Source: Aureococcus anophagefferens (Eukaryota; Sar; Pelagophyceae; Pelagomonadales; Pelagomonadaceae). From it: a stretch of 64,000 nucleotides of DNA. Positions 20,578 through 29,639 of this stretch are shown piece by piece. The first letter of the stretch is position 1; each line of letters starts with the position of its first letter. The notes beneath the pieces are model-generated. The model saw nothing but the letters and a program-made list of their open reading frames with translations, made no database searches and was not told where the DNA came from. The DNA lies in assembly GCF_000186865.1 (NCBI RefSeq), contig NW_008705567.1, positions 1,563,457 to 1,627,456 on the forward strand, written 5' to 3'. The translations under genes and the position numbers were made by a program.

Positions 20578-20846
20578 GCTCCCGGCGCGCGGGTCGGCTT
20601 CTCGCGCTTCGGGCGCCACAGGTCGTCGGCCGAGCCCAAAGTGGACCCGGCGGTTCAACATTGACCTTGTCTGAGGAACGTGCCGGCAACGCGCGCGCGC
20701 GGACGGGCCTCTGTGATCGGTCGCGCTCGGTGCGCAGGGCGCGCTCGCCGGCAGCGGCGCACTCGCTCGCAAAGCTGTCTTAATTAAAAAAAGCCACCCG
20801 CTTGAGCACGGAGGCCCTCAGACGCGCTCAATGTCCGACAGGCTGT

Positions 20847-20999
20847 TCAGTTTGAGAGCACATCCAGCCCGCCAAGCTGGGCATAATGAATAGCCGGAAT
20901 ACGACCCTCCGGCAAACCACGAAGATAAGCAGCCAGCTGCGCCTCTGACTGCACCACCCAATTATGGCTGCAGAACTCAGGCTCGTGCCTCCGAGTCTT
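20847..20999 (-). pseudogene. Compositionally foreign coding fragment (bacterial-like)
   Basis: Reading the minus strand from 20999 gives an open frame ending at a TGA at 20849-20847 whose C-terminal part reads WVVQSEAQLAAYLRGLPEG and RIPAIHYAQLGGLDVLSN. It looks protein-like. Its codons (CGT, GGT, CTG, CCG, ATT, TAT) are those of an enterobacterial-type gene, not the GC-ending codons of this genome. By hand count 20881-21000 is 55% GC, well below adjacent genes. A short GC stem followed by seven T lies downstream at 20785-20817. I do not recognise the protein. It could be transferred DNA, a chimeric assembly join, or contamination. Confidence 0.4.
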
Positions 21000-21003
21000 A
21001 TAC

Positions 21004-21295
21004 CGACGAGAAGCTCCGCGTCTGCATCGGCGCCAGCGTCTGCGAGGTCGTCCTCGACTCCTTCGCGGTGCTCACGGCGAGCGGCAAGAAGGACGACACG
21101 GCGAACGGCAAGATCATGCGGCTGACGAATGAAGTGGAGCTGGACATCCAGGGGGCCGCGCTGTTCCGGCGCGTGACGTCGTCCCATCAGAGCATGACGA
21201 CGCGTGAACTTCACCCGCGGATCCGGGACGAGCGCGACGCCAGCGTCCGGGCGATCGCGCGCGCCGCCGCACGCGCAGAGAGCTCAGCCGACTAG
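21004..21295 (+). CDS. Orphan coding fragment of unknown family
   Basis: GC-rich coding-type sequence resumes at about 21004. The plus frame reads DEKLRVCIGASVCEVVLDSF, then VLTASGKKDDTANGKIMRL and an Arg/Ala-rich end at the stop at 21293-21295. An ATG exists only at 21068, inside this block, so the natural start seems lost. It abuts the foreign patch on its left and a transposon on its right, so this is either a 3' exon or a remnant of a broken gene. Confidence 0.4.
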
Positions 21296-21312
21296 GCCTC
21301 CGACTCGTCGGA

Positions 21313-21580
21313 GGGGCCCCTAGGCAACGCGCGGTCCCGGGGACGCCGCCGGGACGCCGGGACGCGGGATCCGGGACGCGGCGGGACGCGAGCCCGACGC
21401 GCCCGGACCGGCCCGGGACGCGCCCGGGACGCGGGACGCGGCCGGGACGCGGCCCGGACGCCGGCCGCCGGACGCGCGGGACGCGACTTCCGGGAGGCGG
21501 CCGAGACGCTGCGGAACGCGGCCGAGACCGGCGGCGGACGGAGCAAAGGACGCCGGGACCGCGCGTTGCCTAGGGGCCCC
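21313..21580. mobile_element. 268-bp inverted-repeat transposon (MITE-like)
   Basis: The element starts ggggcccctaggcaacgc at 21313 and ends with the exact reverse complement at 21580; the perfect terminal inverted repeats are 28 bp. It is flanked by an 8-bp direct repeat, tcgtcgga, at 21305-21312 and 21581-21588, a target-site duplication. The interior consists of degenerate gggacgc-type heptamers and has no credible gene. It is a non-autonomous DNA transposon; an 8-bp duplication fits hAT-like or introner-type transposases. It sits 77 bp upstream of the cyclophilin start. Confidence 0.9.
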
Positions 21581-21657
21581 TCGTCGGATCCGGAGGCTCG
21601 TCGGAGTCGAGGCGCCCGACCCCCGGCGACGATCATCTTCCGCCGACGAGCCGTAGC

Positions 21658-22371
21658 ATGGCCGCCACCTTTGCGGCCGCCGTCCGCGGCGCCGCCCGCA
21701 GCGCCCGCAGCGCGCGCGCTGCGTCATTCGCCGCCGCGCAACGAGCCGCGTCCACCCACAGCCGCGGCTGGTACGAGAAGTACCGGCGCGAGGGCCCCGA
21801 GGGCTTCCGCGTGGGCACGGCCCCGGCGCCCTTCGACTTCGACGCCGCGCCCGCCGAGGTCGCCGCGGCGCGGTCGCGGTGCTTCTTCGACGTCGCCGTC
21901 GACGGCGAAGCCGCCGGCCGCATCGAGCTCGAGCTCCTCGACGAGCTGTTGCCGGAGACGTGCGAGAACTTTCGGCTCCTCTGCGGCGACGGCGCGCCGT
22001 CGGGCTTCGGCTACGCGGGCGCGAACCTCGCGCGGCGCGTCGTCAAGGGCGTGGGCCTCCTCGGCGGCGTCGTCGACGCGCCCGGCGGGTCCCACAGCGC
22101 CTTCGCGGGGCGCCGCGTCTTCGCGGACGAGGGCTTCTTCGTTCCGCACGCGGAGCCGGGCCTGCTGTCGATGGCCAACGCGGGCGTCGACACGAACGGC
22201 TCCCAGTTCTACCTCACGACGGCCGCCGCGCCCCACATGGACGGCCGCTGCGTCGCCTTCGGCCGCGTCGCCGCGGGCCTCGACGTCGTCCAGACGCTCG
22301 CGGACACGCTCTACACGCAGCGCGGCGTGCCCGTGGAGCACGTGGAAATCGCCGCCTGCGGGACGCTCTAG
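21658..22371 (+). CDS. Cyclophilin-type peptidyl-prolyl isomerase, organelle-targeted
   Basis: This 237-residue frame has an Ala/Arg/Ser-rich, acid-free first 35 residues typical of a mitochondrial or plastid presequence. The cyclophilin fold follows from about residue 75 (CFFDVAVDGEAAGRIELELL, LLPETCENFRLLC, NGSQFYLTTA, MDGRCVAFGRV). Several catalytic-site residues differ from cyclophilin A: the Arg of the FHR motif is kept (ARR) but the neighbouring Phe and His are not, the Gln before GGD is Leu, and the Trp and His of the WLDGKHVVFG segment become His and Cys. Isomerase activity may be weak; a chaperone or binding role is possible. Confidence 0.85.
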   Translation: MAATFAAAVRGAARSARSARAASFAAAQRAASTHSRGWYEKYRREGPEGFRVGTAPAPFDFDAAPAEVAAARSRCFFDVAVDGEAAGRIELELLDELLPETCENFRLLCGDGAPSGFGYAGANLARRVVKGVGLLGGVVDAPGGSHSAFAGRRVFADEGFFVPHAEPGLLSMANAGVDTNGSQFYLTTAAAPHMDGRCVAFGRVAAGLDVVQTLADTLYTQRGVPVEHVEIAACGTL

Positions 22372-22383
22372 CTCGGTTTTAAC

Positions 22384-25234
22384 TTACTTCTCGAAGGGCA
22401 CGCCGTTGATGGCCGCGACGCCGCCCGGCCGCTCCTTGTAGGCGTCGCCGGGGAGCGCGAACTGGGGCACGACGTAGGGCAGGTTCACGAGGAGGTCCTG
22501 GACGGCGATGGGGTCCACGGCGACGTTCGGCGTCCGCGCGAGGCGCCGGAACTCGGCCACGAAGGCGAGGCAGAGCGCCGCGCGCGCGACCGGTTCTTTG
22601 ACGGGGTCGAAGCGCGCCTTCAGGTCCGCGCGCGCCTTCGCGTCGCGGCCCTTGGCCGCGAGCATGGGCCCCACGAGCCCGTTGGCCGCGTCCTCGGACG
22701 CGTAGGCCACGCGGCCGTGGCGCAGGTCCTTGGCCGCGCACGCCGCGTCCAACGCGACGCGCACCTTCTCGACGCGGTGCAGTTGGGGGAAATCGCCGTT
22801 CGTCGCCAGCGTCACGGGCAGCGTCGCGCCCGCGGCGACGCGCACGGGCGTCGGGAGCACGTAGACGGGCCGCCCCCAGTGCCAGCCGTCGCAGGTCCGC
22901 GAGTCGTACGTCTCCGCGTCGTCCATGTCCAGATCGAAGTGGAGCGCGATCGCGGTCACGACCGCGTCGCGCTGCGCCGTGAAGACGAGCTCGCAGACCC
23001 CCGGCCGCGCGTCCTCGGGCCAGCGGAAGTCGAAGTCGAAGGCCGGCTGCGGCGGCGCGACGTCGACGACGTCCTCGTCGAGGAGCACGGACGAGTAGAC
23101 GTCGTCGGCCGCGCCCATGGCCCGGTGCAGGCAGACGAGGGACCCGTAGTCGACGCCGCCGGCGCCCTTGCGCGCGGGCCACTCGACGGGCGTCGCGTGG
23201 ATCGCGCCGCGCGCGGGGACGACGTCCGCGTCGTCGGTCAGCAGCCGCTCCGTCGCGTCGACGAACGTCGACACGCAGCCCTCCTCCAACAACGCCTGGC
23301 CGAAGATCTCCGACACGAGCACGTCGGCGCGCCGCGGCAGCGCCGACCGGCCGTGCGCGGGCCCCGCGTCGTCGTCGTCGGACGACGCGTCGTCGTCGTC
23401 GCGGACGTCGTACTCGTCGTCCTCGACGTAGAGCGCCGACGAGTGGCGGCTCACGACGCGCACGCCGTCGACCTCGACGTCCAGCGCGCCGTCGTCGTCG
23501 GCCGGGGACCGCGGCGCCACGCGCGCCTCCTCGCCGCCGAGGTTGTCCAGCACGCACGACACCGCCGCCGCCGCGACGGACGGCTGCGCCTCGACGGCGA
23601 CGCAGGACGCCGCGCCCGCGCGCTTCGCCGCGAGCGACAGCAACCCGCTGCCGGCGCCGATGTCGAGCACGTGAACCTCCTCGTCGGCCTCGCCGCGGCG
23701 CCGCTTCGCCGCGCGCGCGACCGCGCGCTCGATGGCCCTGGCGAAGCACGCGTTCCGCGGCTCGTCCGCGAGCATGGGCCAGTGCCAGCGGGGCACGTCG
23801 AGGCGGTCGTTGTTCGCCGGGTTAATGTTCGTGAAGGCCTCCTCGCCGTCGAGGGCCAGGGACCGCACCTCGAGGCCGTCGAGGAACCCGTCGCACGCGA
23901 CCTCGAGCGACGCTTTTTCGCCCGCGTCGACGGCGACGCGCCCGCCCGGCAGGGGGATGACCGTGTAGCGCCAGGGCCGCTCGCCGGCCTTGCGGTCGCC
24001 CCGGTCGTCGCGGACCATGGGCGGCGGCTTCGTCTCGAGGACGACGCCGTCGCCGTAATCGAGCCGCAGCCAGCACGCCGCGCACGCGACGCCGCCAAGC
24101 ACCGTCGTCGTCGCCTCGGCGACGGTCACCGTGCGCCCCCCGGCGTCCTCGGCGGCGGCGATCGTCGCGGCCGCGGACCAGGTCCGCAGCGCGAAGGGCC
24201 GCGACGCCTCGCGCCAGCACGCCTCCGTCGCGCGGAGCGACTCGCGCGGCAGGTCGCAGCGCAGGCGCCGGTCGAAGGCGCTGCAGTCGAACCCCGCGCA
24301 GGCGTCCGAGTCCCGCGCCGCGAGCACGCCGACGACCTGGACGGTCCTCGGCGCCACGGGCGTCGCCGCGTTCGCGAGGCCCGCGCGCGCGAGCGCGGCG
24401 AGCCGCCGCAGGGCCTCGGGCTCGGAGGTCCACCTCGTGGCCGCCGCCCGCGTAGATTTCGACGTCGACGCCGTTCTCTTTGGCCAGCTTCGCGGCGCAG
24501 CCCGCGCCGACGGCGCCGCGCGGCCAGGCGACGACGCGCACGGCCTCGCCGGCGCCGCGCTCCGCGCCGAGGGCCACGGCGACGGCGCCCGCGCCGACGC
24601 CGCCGACGACGAGGATCGGCGCGTCGCCGTCGCGGAGCGCCGCGCCCATGGACGCGCCGACGGCGTCGAGCGCCGCGAGGCGGTCCGGGTAGCACGAGAA
24701 CACGAAGGACCGCAGGGGCAGCGCCACCTCCGACGCCGCCCGGGCGACCTCGAGGGCCAGCGCCGCGTCCGCGGCGCCGAGGGCCGTCGCCTCCGCGGCG
24801 TCGACGACGGCGACGGCGGCCTCGCGCTCGACGGCGAGCTCCTCGAGCTCCCGCGCGAGGAACGCGTCCATGGGCGGCTCCGGGATCGCGATCTGCTCGA
24901 ACGACGCGTCCATGCTGGGCGGCTCCGGCGGCGGCGATGGCTCCTCCTCCTCGGGCGCTTCCTCCGCTCGCGGCTCCGGCTCCTCCTCGGGCGCCGCCGC
25001 CGCCGCGGGCGCGTCGGTCACCGTCAAGAGCTCGCCGTCCGCGATCTGGTCGAGCAGCGGCCGCGCCAGGTCCACGGCGCTCCCATCCTCCGCGCGGCAG
25101 AGCCGGGCGCCCTCCGTGTCCAGCAGCGTCTGCTTCGCGTAGGCGGCGAGGACCTTGGCGCCGGACGTCCTCGCTTTCAGCTGGAAGATGAGCGCCGTCG
25201 AGTCGCGCTCCGAGGTCACCTTGACGGCCGGCAT
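22384..25234 (-). CDS. PRMT7-like arginine methyltransferase with ubiquitin-like N-terminus, frameshifted
   Basis: The ATG at 25234 begins MPAVKVTSERDSTALIF, a ubiquitin/SUMO-like fold to about residue 70, followed by an acidic linker. A first, degenerate methyltransferase-like module has ILVVGGVGAGAVAVALG. The reading frame then shifts by one at about 24415-24440 and continues (LRRLAALARAGLANAATPV) into a canonical module: VLDIGAGSGLLSLAAKRAGA (SAM motif I), LVSEIFGQALLEEG (double-E loop) and CDGWHWGRPVYVL (THW-like loop). Two tandem modules and the NPANNDRLDV start are PRMT7-like; PRMT7 makes monomethylarginine. No intron fits the 13-nt window of the shift, so a sequencing indel or a real mutation is likely. 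Total about 950 residues. Confidence 0.75.
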
Positions 25235-25421
25235 CGTTGGCGCGCGCGGTGTCCAAAGACCACTTGGTGGAGGGCGGCGAGAGCAGCCCTTCTCCCACAC
25301 GGAAGAGGCTTTTCAATTACGGGGGCACTTGCCGTTCATCGGGGTAAAGTTACCGGAGGCGGAGTATACGTAACGGCGGCACTAGGTGTTCCCGTACGGA
25401 CCGACGTCGCCGCACACGGCT

Positions 25422-28070
25422 CTAGCACACGGCGGCCTCGAGTTCGTCGCCAAAGTCCGCGAGGCACGATTCGGCCGTGTGGTCATCGTCGTCGTCGCCG
25501 CACGCCTCGGGGCAGGCGTAGGACGCGCGCACGCCCGCGTCGTCCTTCTTGCCGCAGCGCGCGGAGGGGCTCCTCGCGATCCAGTCACAGGAGTTCTTGG
25601 GCTTGCCGTTGGCGTACCAGCTCTCGCTGTCGCTCGTGGCGTCGCAGAGGCCGCAGGCGTAGGGGCACGCCTCGTAGCCCATGACCTTGTCGTGGCTCTT
25701 CTTCTTGCAGCGCGACGGGTCCTCGAAGAGCTTCGCGCAGCCCTTGCCGCTCCCGTAGAACCAGGACGACGAGTCGCCGCAGGCGTCGTCGTCGTAGCCG
25801 TCGTCGGTCCACGGATCGTCGGTCGGCATCGCCATCGTGGGAGAGGGCACCGGGGGATCCCACGTCGTCGGCGCGGGCACCGGATCGCCCGCGGAGCAGG
25901 ACGCGACGATGTCGTCGACGGGGAAAGAGTCGTAATACGCGAACGAGCCCACCGTCATGCATATGTCGTAATCCGTGACGTAGTAGGCGCCGCGGCGCAG
26001 CGCGTAGGCGAGGTAGTAGTTGCCGCTCTGGGTCACGTAGGAGCAGTAGCCCTCGCAGCAGCTGCCGGCGACGCGCGTCCAGGGCTCCTCGCCGAAGTCG
26101 GCCCAGGTGTAGGTGTTCGAGAGGCCCGCGATCTCGGCGCAGCAGCTGCCGGCCTCGGTGCACCCTTCTTCGACCGACGACGGCGCCCAGGTCACGACGG
26201 CATTGCCGCCCGTGGCGGTGAGCGTGACGCTCGCGCCGTCGAAGTCGACGCGGACCGGGTACGACTCGCCGGGCGTGCTCGAGAGGTCGACGTAGCACGA
26301 GTCGACGAGCTGCGCGTCGTCGAAGCCGAGGTCCCAGCCGTCCACCGTCGTCGGCGTGCAGTCCACGAGCACGGTGTTGGACACGTAGCCCGTGTAGCCG
26401 TAGGTCTCGTCGACGGACGCCCACGACAGCAGCACGCCCGGCGTCGGGTACTGGCGCCGCTCGAGGAAGAAGTACGTGTCGGCGGCCTGGGCCGGGATGC
26501 GCAGCGCGAGGTAGCCCTCCGCGTCCGCGGACATGTCGTTCGGGTCGCCGCCGGAGACGTCGTCGTAGAGGTCGAGCGCGTAGGGCCCGCAGGAGTCGGC
26601 GCAGACCGTGTCGCCCCCGGCGAAGTCGTAGACGTCGACCGTGGCGGCCTTGGCCTCGTCGACCCAGTCGAAGACGAGCTTGTTGGCGGCCATGAACTGG
26701 CCCGCGAGCCCCAGGTCGACCTCGAACCAGGCCTGGCCCATCGTCGTGAAGGGGCTCCCGTACTCGACCCAGGAGCCCTCGTCGTCCTGGTACGCGACGG
26801 CGCCGCGCTCGCCGCCGGTCATGTAGCTCGCGTGGGACGCGCCAAAGTTGTGGCCGAGCTCGTGGACGAAGGCGTTGTCGTAGTTCGCGGCGTAGGCGTT
26901 GCAGATGAGGCCCGGGTAGCCGACCCACCCCGCGCCGGCCCAGCCGACGTCGCCGCACCAGGGGATCACGAGCGCGACGAAGTCGTAGTCGTCGGGGGTC
27001 ACGCCCGTCGCCGCGTAGGCGCGCGTGTCGTAGGCGTCGGGGTCCTGCGTGTAGTAGCCCAGGTTGGTCAAGCTCGCGCACTCCGCGACCGTCACGTCGA
27101 GCTCGACGAAGAGCGGCGCGTCGCCGCCGTGGAAGCTCCAGTCGAGCCAGGCGCGCCCGTAGGACGCGGCCTGGAGGAAGGCGTCGCTCGCGTCCATGAC
27201 GGACGTCCACCAGTCGAAGACGTCGGAGCCGTGGTCCGTCGCGACGAGGCCGAAGTCGTACTGGTCCTCGCAGCTCCCGGCCTCGCCGGAGAAGCAGATC
27301 ACCATGACCAACACGTTGAGCGCGCCCGTGGCGTAGGCCGTCACGATGTCCTCGGCCGCGACCCAGGGCTGCGCGAGCTCGTCGACCATCAGGGGCTTCA
27401 TGTCGCCCACGGCGAAGAACCGCTCCGACGGGCCCGGGCTCGTCGGGAGCTTCCGCGCGCGCAGGTGCCGCGCGACGGCCGCGACGTGGGCCGCGCTGTC
27501 GAAGCGGTGCTCGCCGCCGTTCGGCCCGGCGCAGGCGAACGCGCCGTCCCGCGCCTCGCACGCGATCGGGCTCTCGGCGGCGTAGAAGGCGCCGTCGAGC
27601 GCGAAGCCGGCGACGGGGGTCCGCTTCGCGGCCGGGTGGAGCCGGCGCAGGCCCGGCGCGAGGCGCAGCGGGTCGCCGCCGTCGATGCTGATGCGCCGCG
27701 TCGTGTTCGCCGTCGCGGACGGGTCCGTCCGGTCGGCGGGGCTCGCGACTTTCGTGAAGACGTCCGCGAGGCCGGCCGCGGCGGTCTCGGTCTCGCAGGC
27801 CGCGGGCAGCCGCCGCCGCGTGTGCGCGGTGAGGGACCGCGACAGGTCCATGGCCGCGGCGATCTTTTCCTCGGCGATCAGCCCTTTGAGCGCCGCCAGG
27901 CGCTGCGAGCACGCATCGATGAGTCGGTCGTCGTCGGCGGCCTCGAGGTGGCGCAGGAGCCGCGCGTGGGCCGGGTGGTGCTCGTCGGGGGGCAGCAGGC
28001 CGTGGGGCAGCGCCGGCGCCGCCGACACGAGGGGCAGCGCCCAGAACGCCCACAGAAGAAGGCGTGCCAT
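25422..28070 (-). CDS. Secreted metzincin metalloprotease, gametolysin-like
   Basis: The start at 28070 gives MARLLLWAFWALPLVSAAPA, a clear signal peptide; an ATG 8 codons upstream is possible. The protein has 882 residues. The zinc-binding motif HELGHNFGASH lies near residue 402, preceded by Tyr/Asp-rich sequence and followed by a Met-turn candidate (TTMGQAWFEVDLGLAGQFM), fitting peptidase family M11 (gametolysin), which degrades algal cell-wall proteins. Downstream are beta-rich regions and two Cys-rich modules (DSSSWFYGSGKGCAKLFED ... ACPYACGLC; SESWYANGKPKNSCDWIA ... ACPEACG), probably adhesive. Residues 1-230 are likely a propeptide. Expected location: extracellular or wall. Confidence 0.85.
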   Translation of the reverse strand: MARLLLWAFWALPLVSAAPALPHGLLPPDEHHPAHARLLRHLEAADDDRLIDACSQRLAALKGLIAEEKIAAAMDLSRSLTAHTRRRLPAACETETAAAGLADVFTKVASPADRTDPSATANTTRRISIDGGDPLRLAPGLRRLHPAAKRTPVAGFALDGAFYAAESPIACEARDGAFACAGPNGGEHRFDSAAHVAAVARHLRARKLPTSPGPSERFFAVGDMKPLMVDELAQPWVAAEDIVTAYATGALNVLVMVICFSGEAGSCEDQYDFGLVATDHGSDVFDWWTSVMDASDAFLQAASYGRAWLDWSFHGGDAPLFVELDVTVAECASLTNLGYYTQDPDAYDTRAYAATGVTPDDYDFVALVIPWCGDVGWAGAGWVGYPGLICNAYAANYDNAFVHELGHNFGASHASYMTGGERGAVAYQDDEGSWVEYGSPFTTMGQAWFEVDLGLAGQFMAANKLVFDWVDEAKAATVDVYDFAGGDTVCADSCGPYALDLYDDVSGGDPNDMSADAEGYLALRIPAQAADTYFFLERRQYPTPGVLLSWASVDETYGYTGYVSNTVLVDCTPTTVDGWDLGFDDAQLVDSCYVDLSSTPGESYPVRVDFDGASVTLTATGGNAVVTWAPSSVEEGCTEAGSCCAEIAGLSNTYTWADFGEEPWTRVAGSCCEGYCSYVTQSGNYYLAYALRRGAYYVTDYDICMTVGSFAYYDSFPVDDIVASCSAGDPVPAPTTWDPPVPSPTMAMPTDDPWTDDGYDDDACGDSSSWFYGSGKGCAKLFEDPSRCKKKSHDKVMGYEACPYACGLCDATSDSESWYANGKPKNSCDWIARSPSARCGKKDDAGVRASYACPEACGDDDDDHTAESCLADFGDELEAAVC

Positions 28071-28309
28071 CACCGAGCCCCGGGGAGATCGCAAGTTACG
28101 GTGAGCACGGGTAGGGATTTTCTCAGGTAGCGATTTCTCAGGTAGCGGATTTTCTCAGTTTTAGATGAGTTCAACATTGCATCTCAATCTTGCCCAGCTT
28201 CCGCTCAGTCTGTGACGACTCGCGTCCATCGAGTTGCGCGCGTGCACCGCCGCTCCTCGCACAAGTGCACCGCCGCTCCTCGCACAAGTCGCAGCAAGTC
28301 GCAACAACC

Positions 28310-29521
28310 ATGGCGACGACGGCGCGGCTCTGGAAGAAGCTCGCGGCGGCGCAGGTGACGAAGACGACGCCGCGCGTCGTCAGCAGCGGCCAGGGCGCCT
28401 ACCTGACGATTGGTGGCAAAGACTACCTCAACTTCTGCTCGTCGCACTACCTGGGCTTCGCCGAGGAGCCGCGGCTGAAGAAGGCGGCCCAGGACGCCAT
28501 CGAGAAGTACGGCCTCGGCACGGGCTACCGCACTTTGAGCGGCACGCACGCGAGCCACGTCGCGCTCGAGAAGGCCATCGCCGAGTTCAAGGGCACGGAG
28601 GCGGCCGTCTGCTTCACGAGCGCCTACGCGGCCAACGCGTCCGCCGTCCAGACGCTGCTGGGCAAGGACGACATCGTCGTCAGCGACCAGCTCAACCACG
28701 CGTCCATCATCGACGCCGTCCGCGTCGCGGGCGTCAAGAACAAGTTCGCCTACAAGCACAGCGACATGGGCGACCTCGAGGCCAAGTTACAATTGGCCCA
28801 GGAGCTCCAGAAGACGCCCAAGCCCGACGGCGAGCACCCGCTGATCCTCATCATCACGGACGGCGTCTTCAGCATGGACGGCGACCTGGCGAAGCTCCCG
28901 GAGATCGTCGATCTAGCGAAACAGTACGACGCGCTGACCATGGTCGACGACGCCCACGGCGAGGGCGTGCTGGGCGCGGGCGGCCGCGGCGTCGTGAACC
29001 ACTTTGGGCTCGAGGGCGAGGTCGACATCGAGATCGGCTCGCTCTCGAAGGCCTTCTCGGTCATGGGCGGCTTCGTCGCCGCGAAGCAGCCGCTCATCGA
29101 CCACTACCTCATGAACGCGCGCCAGCGCCTCATGTCCATCGCCCTCACGATCCCCGACACGGCGGCCCTCCTCGAGGCCGTGTCCATGCTCGGCGAGTCC
29201 ACGACGCTCGTCGACAAGCTGTGGGGGAACGTCGACTACCTCAAGAAGGGCTTCGTCGACCTCGGCTTCGACATCGGCCACAGCGAGACGCCCATCATCC
29301 CCGTCATGATCGGCGACGAGGACAAGGCCCGCGCCTTCTCCCAGCGCCTCTTCGAGGAGGGCGTCTTCGCGTCGCCCATCGTCTTCCCCATGGTGCCCCG
29401 CGGCACGGCCCGCGTCCGCGTCATCGTCTCCGCGTCCTTCTCCCAGGACGACTGCGACGCGGGCCTCGCCGCCTTCAAGAAGGTCAACGAGGAGCTCAAC
29501 GCCACCGCCGCGGCCGCCTAG
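28310..29521 (+). CDS. kbl: 2-amino-3-ketobutyrate CoA ligase (glycine C-acetyltransferase)
   Basis: This alpha-oxoamine synthase of 403 residues is PLP-dependent. Alignable blocks to bacterial KBL include YLNFCSSHYLGFAEEPRL, SDQLNHASIIDAVRVAG, TDGVFSMDGDLAKLPEI, MVDDAHGEGVLGAGGRG and ETPIIPVMIGDEDKA. The Schiff-base lysine is in SLSKAFSV at about residue 247, close to Lys244 of E. coli KBL. It converts 2-amino-3-ketobutyrate plus CoA into glycine and acetyl-CoA. The ATG at 28310 (accATGg) is preferred; a frame upstream to 28190 could add a presequence. Threonine dehydrogenase, the preceding step, lies 1.1 kb downstream on the same strand. Related synthases (ALAS, BioF, SPT) are less similar in the N-terminal and LNHASI regions. 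Confidence 0.82.
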   Translation: MATTARLWKKLAAAQVTKTTPRVVSSGQGAYLTIGGKDYLNFCSSHYLGFAEEPRLKKAAQDAIEKYGLGTGYRTLSGTHASHVALEKAIAEFKGTEAAVCFTSAYAANASAVQTLLGKDDIVVSDQLNHASIIDAVRVAGVKNKFAYKHSDMGDLEAKLQLAQELQKTPKPDGEHPLILIITDGVFSMDGDLAKLPEIVDLAKQYDALTMVDDAHGEGVLGAGGRGVVNHFGLEGEVDIEIGSLSKAFSVMGGFVAAKQPLIDHYLMNARQRLMSIALTIPDTAALLEAVSMLGESTTLVDKLWGNVDYLKKGFVDLGFDIGHSETPIIPVMIGDEDKARAFSQRLFEEGVFASPIVFPMVPRGTARVRVIVSASFSQDDCDAGLAAFKKVNEELNATAAAA

Positions 29522-29639
29522 GGGCGTCTCGGGCGTGTGGGCTAACGGTGTCCTTCAGCTTGCAGTGGTTTCGGCAAAGCGGGCTGCCGCCGCGCATTCC
29601 CCGACGCCATGCTGGGCAATCCGAACACAACCACACGCC

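Noticed and set aside
22717..25191. 824-residue plus-strand frame opposite the PRMT gene
   Set aside because: Composition is low complexity Arg/Pro and the opposite strand has SAM-binding motifs.
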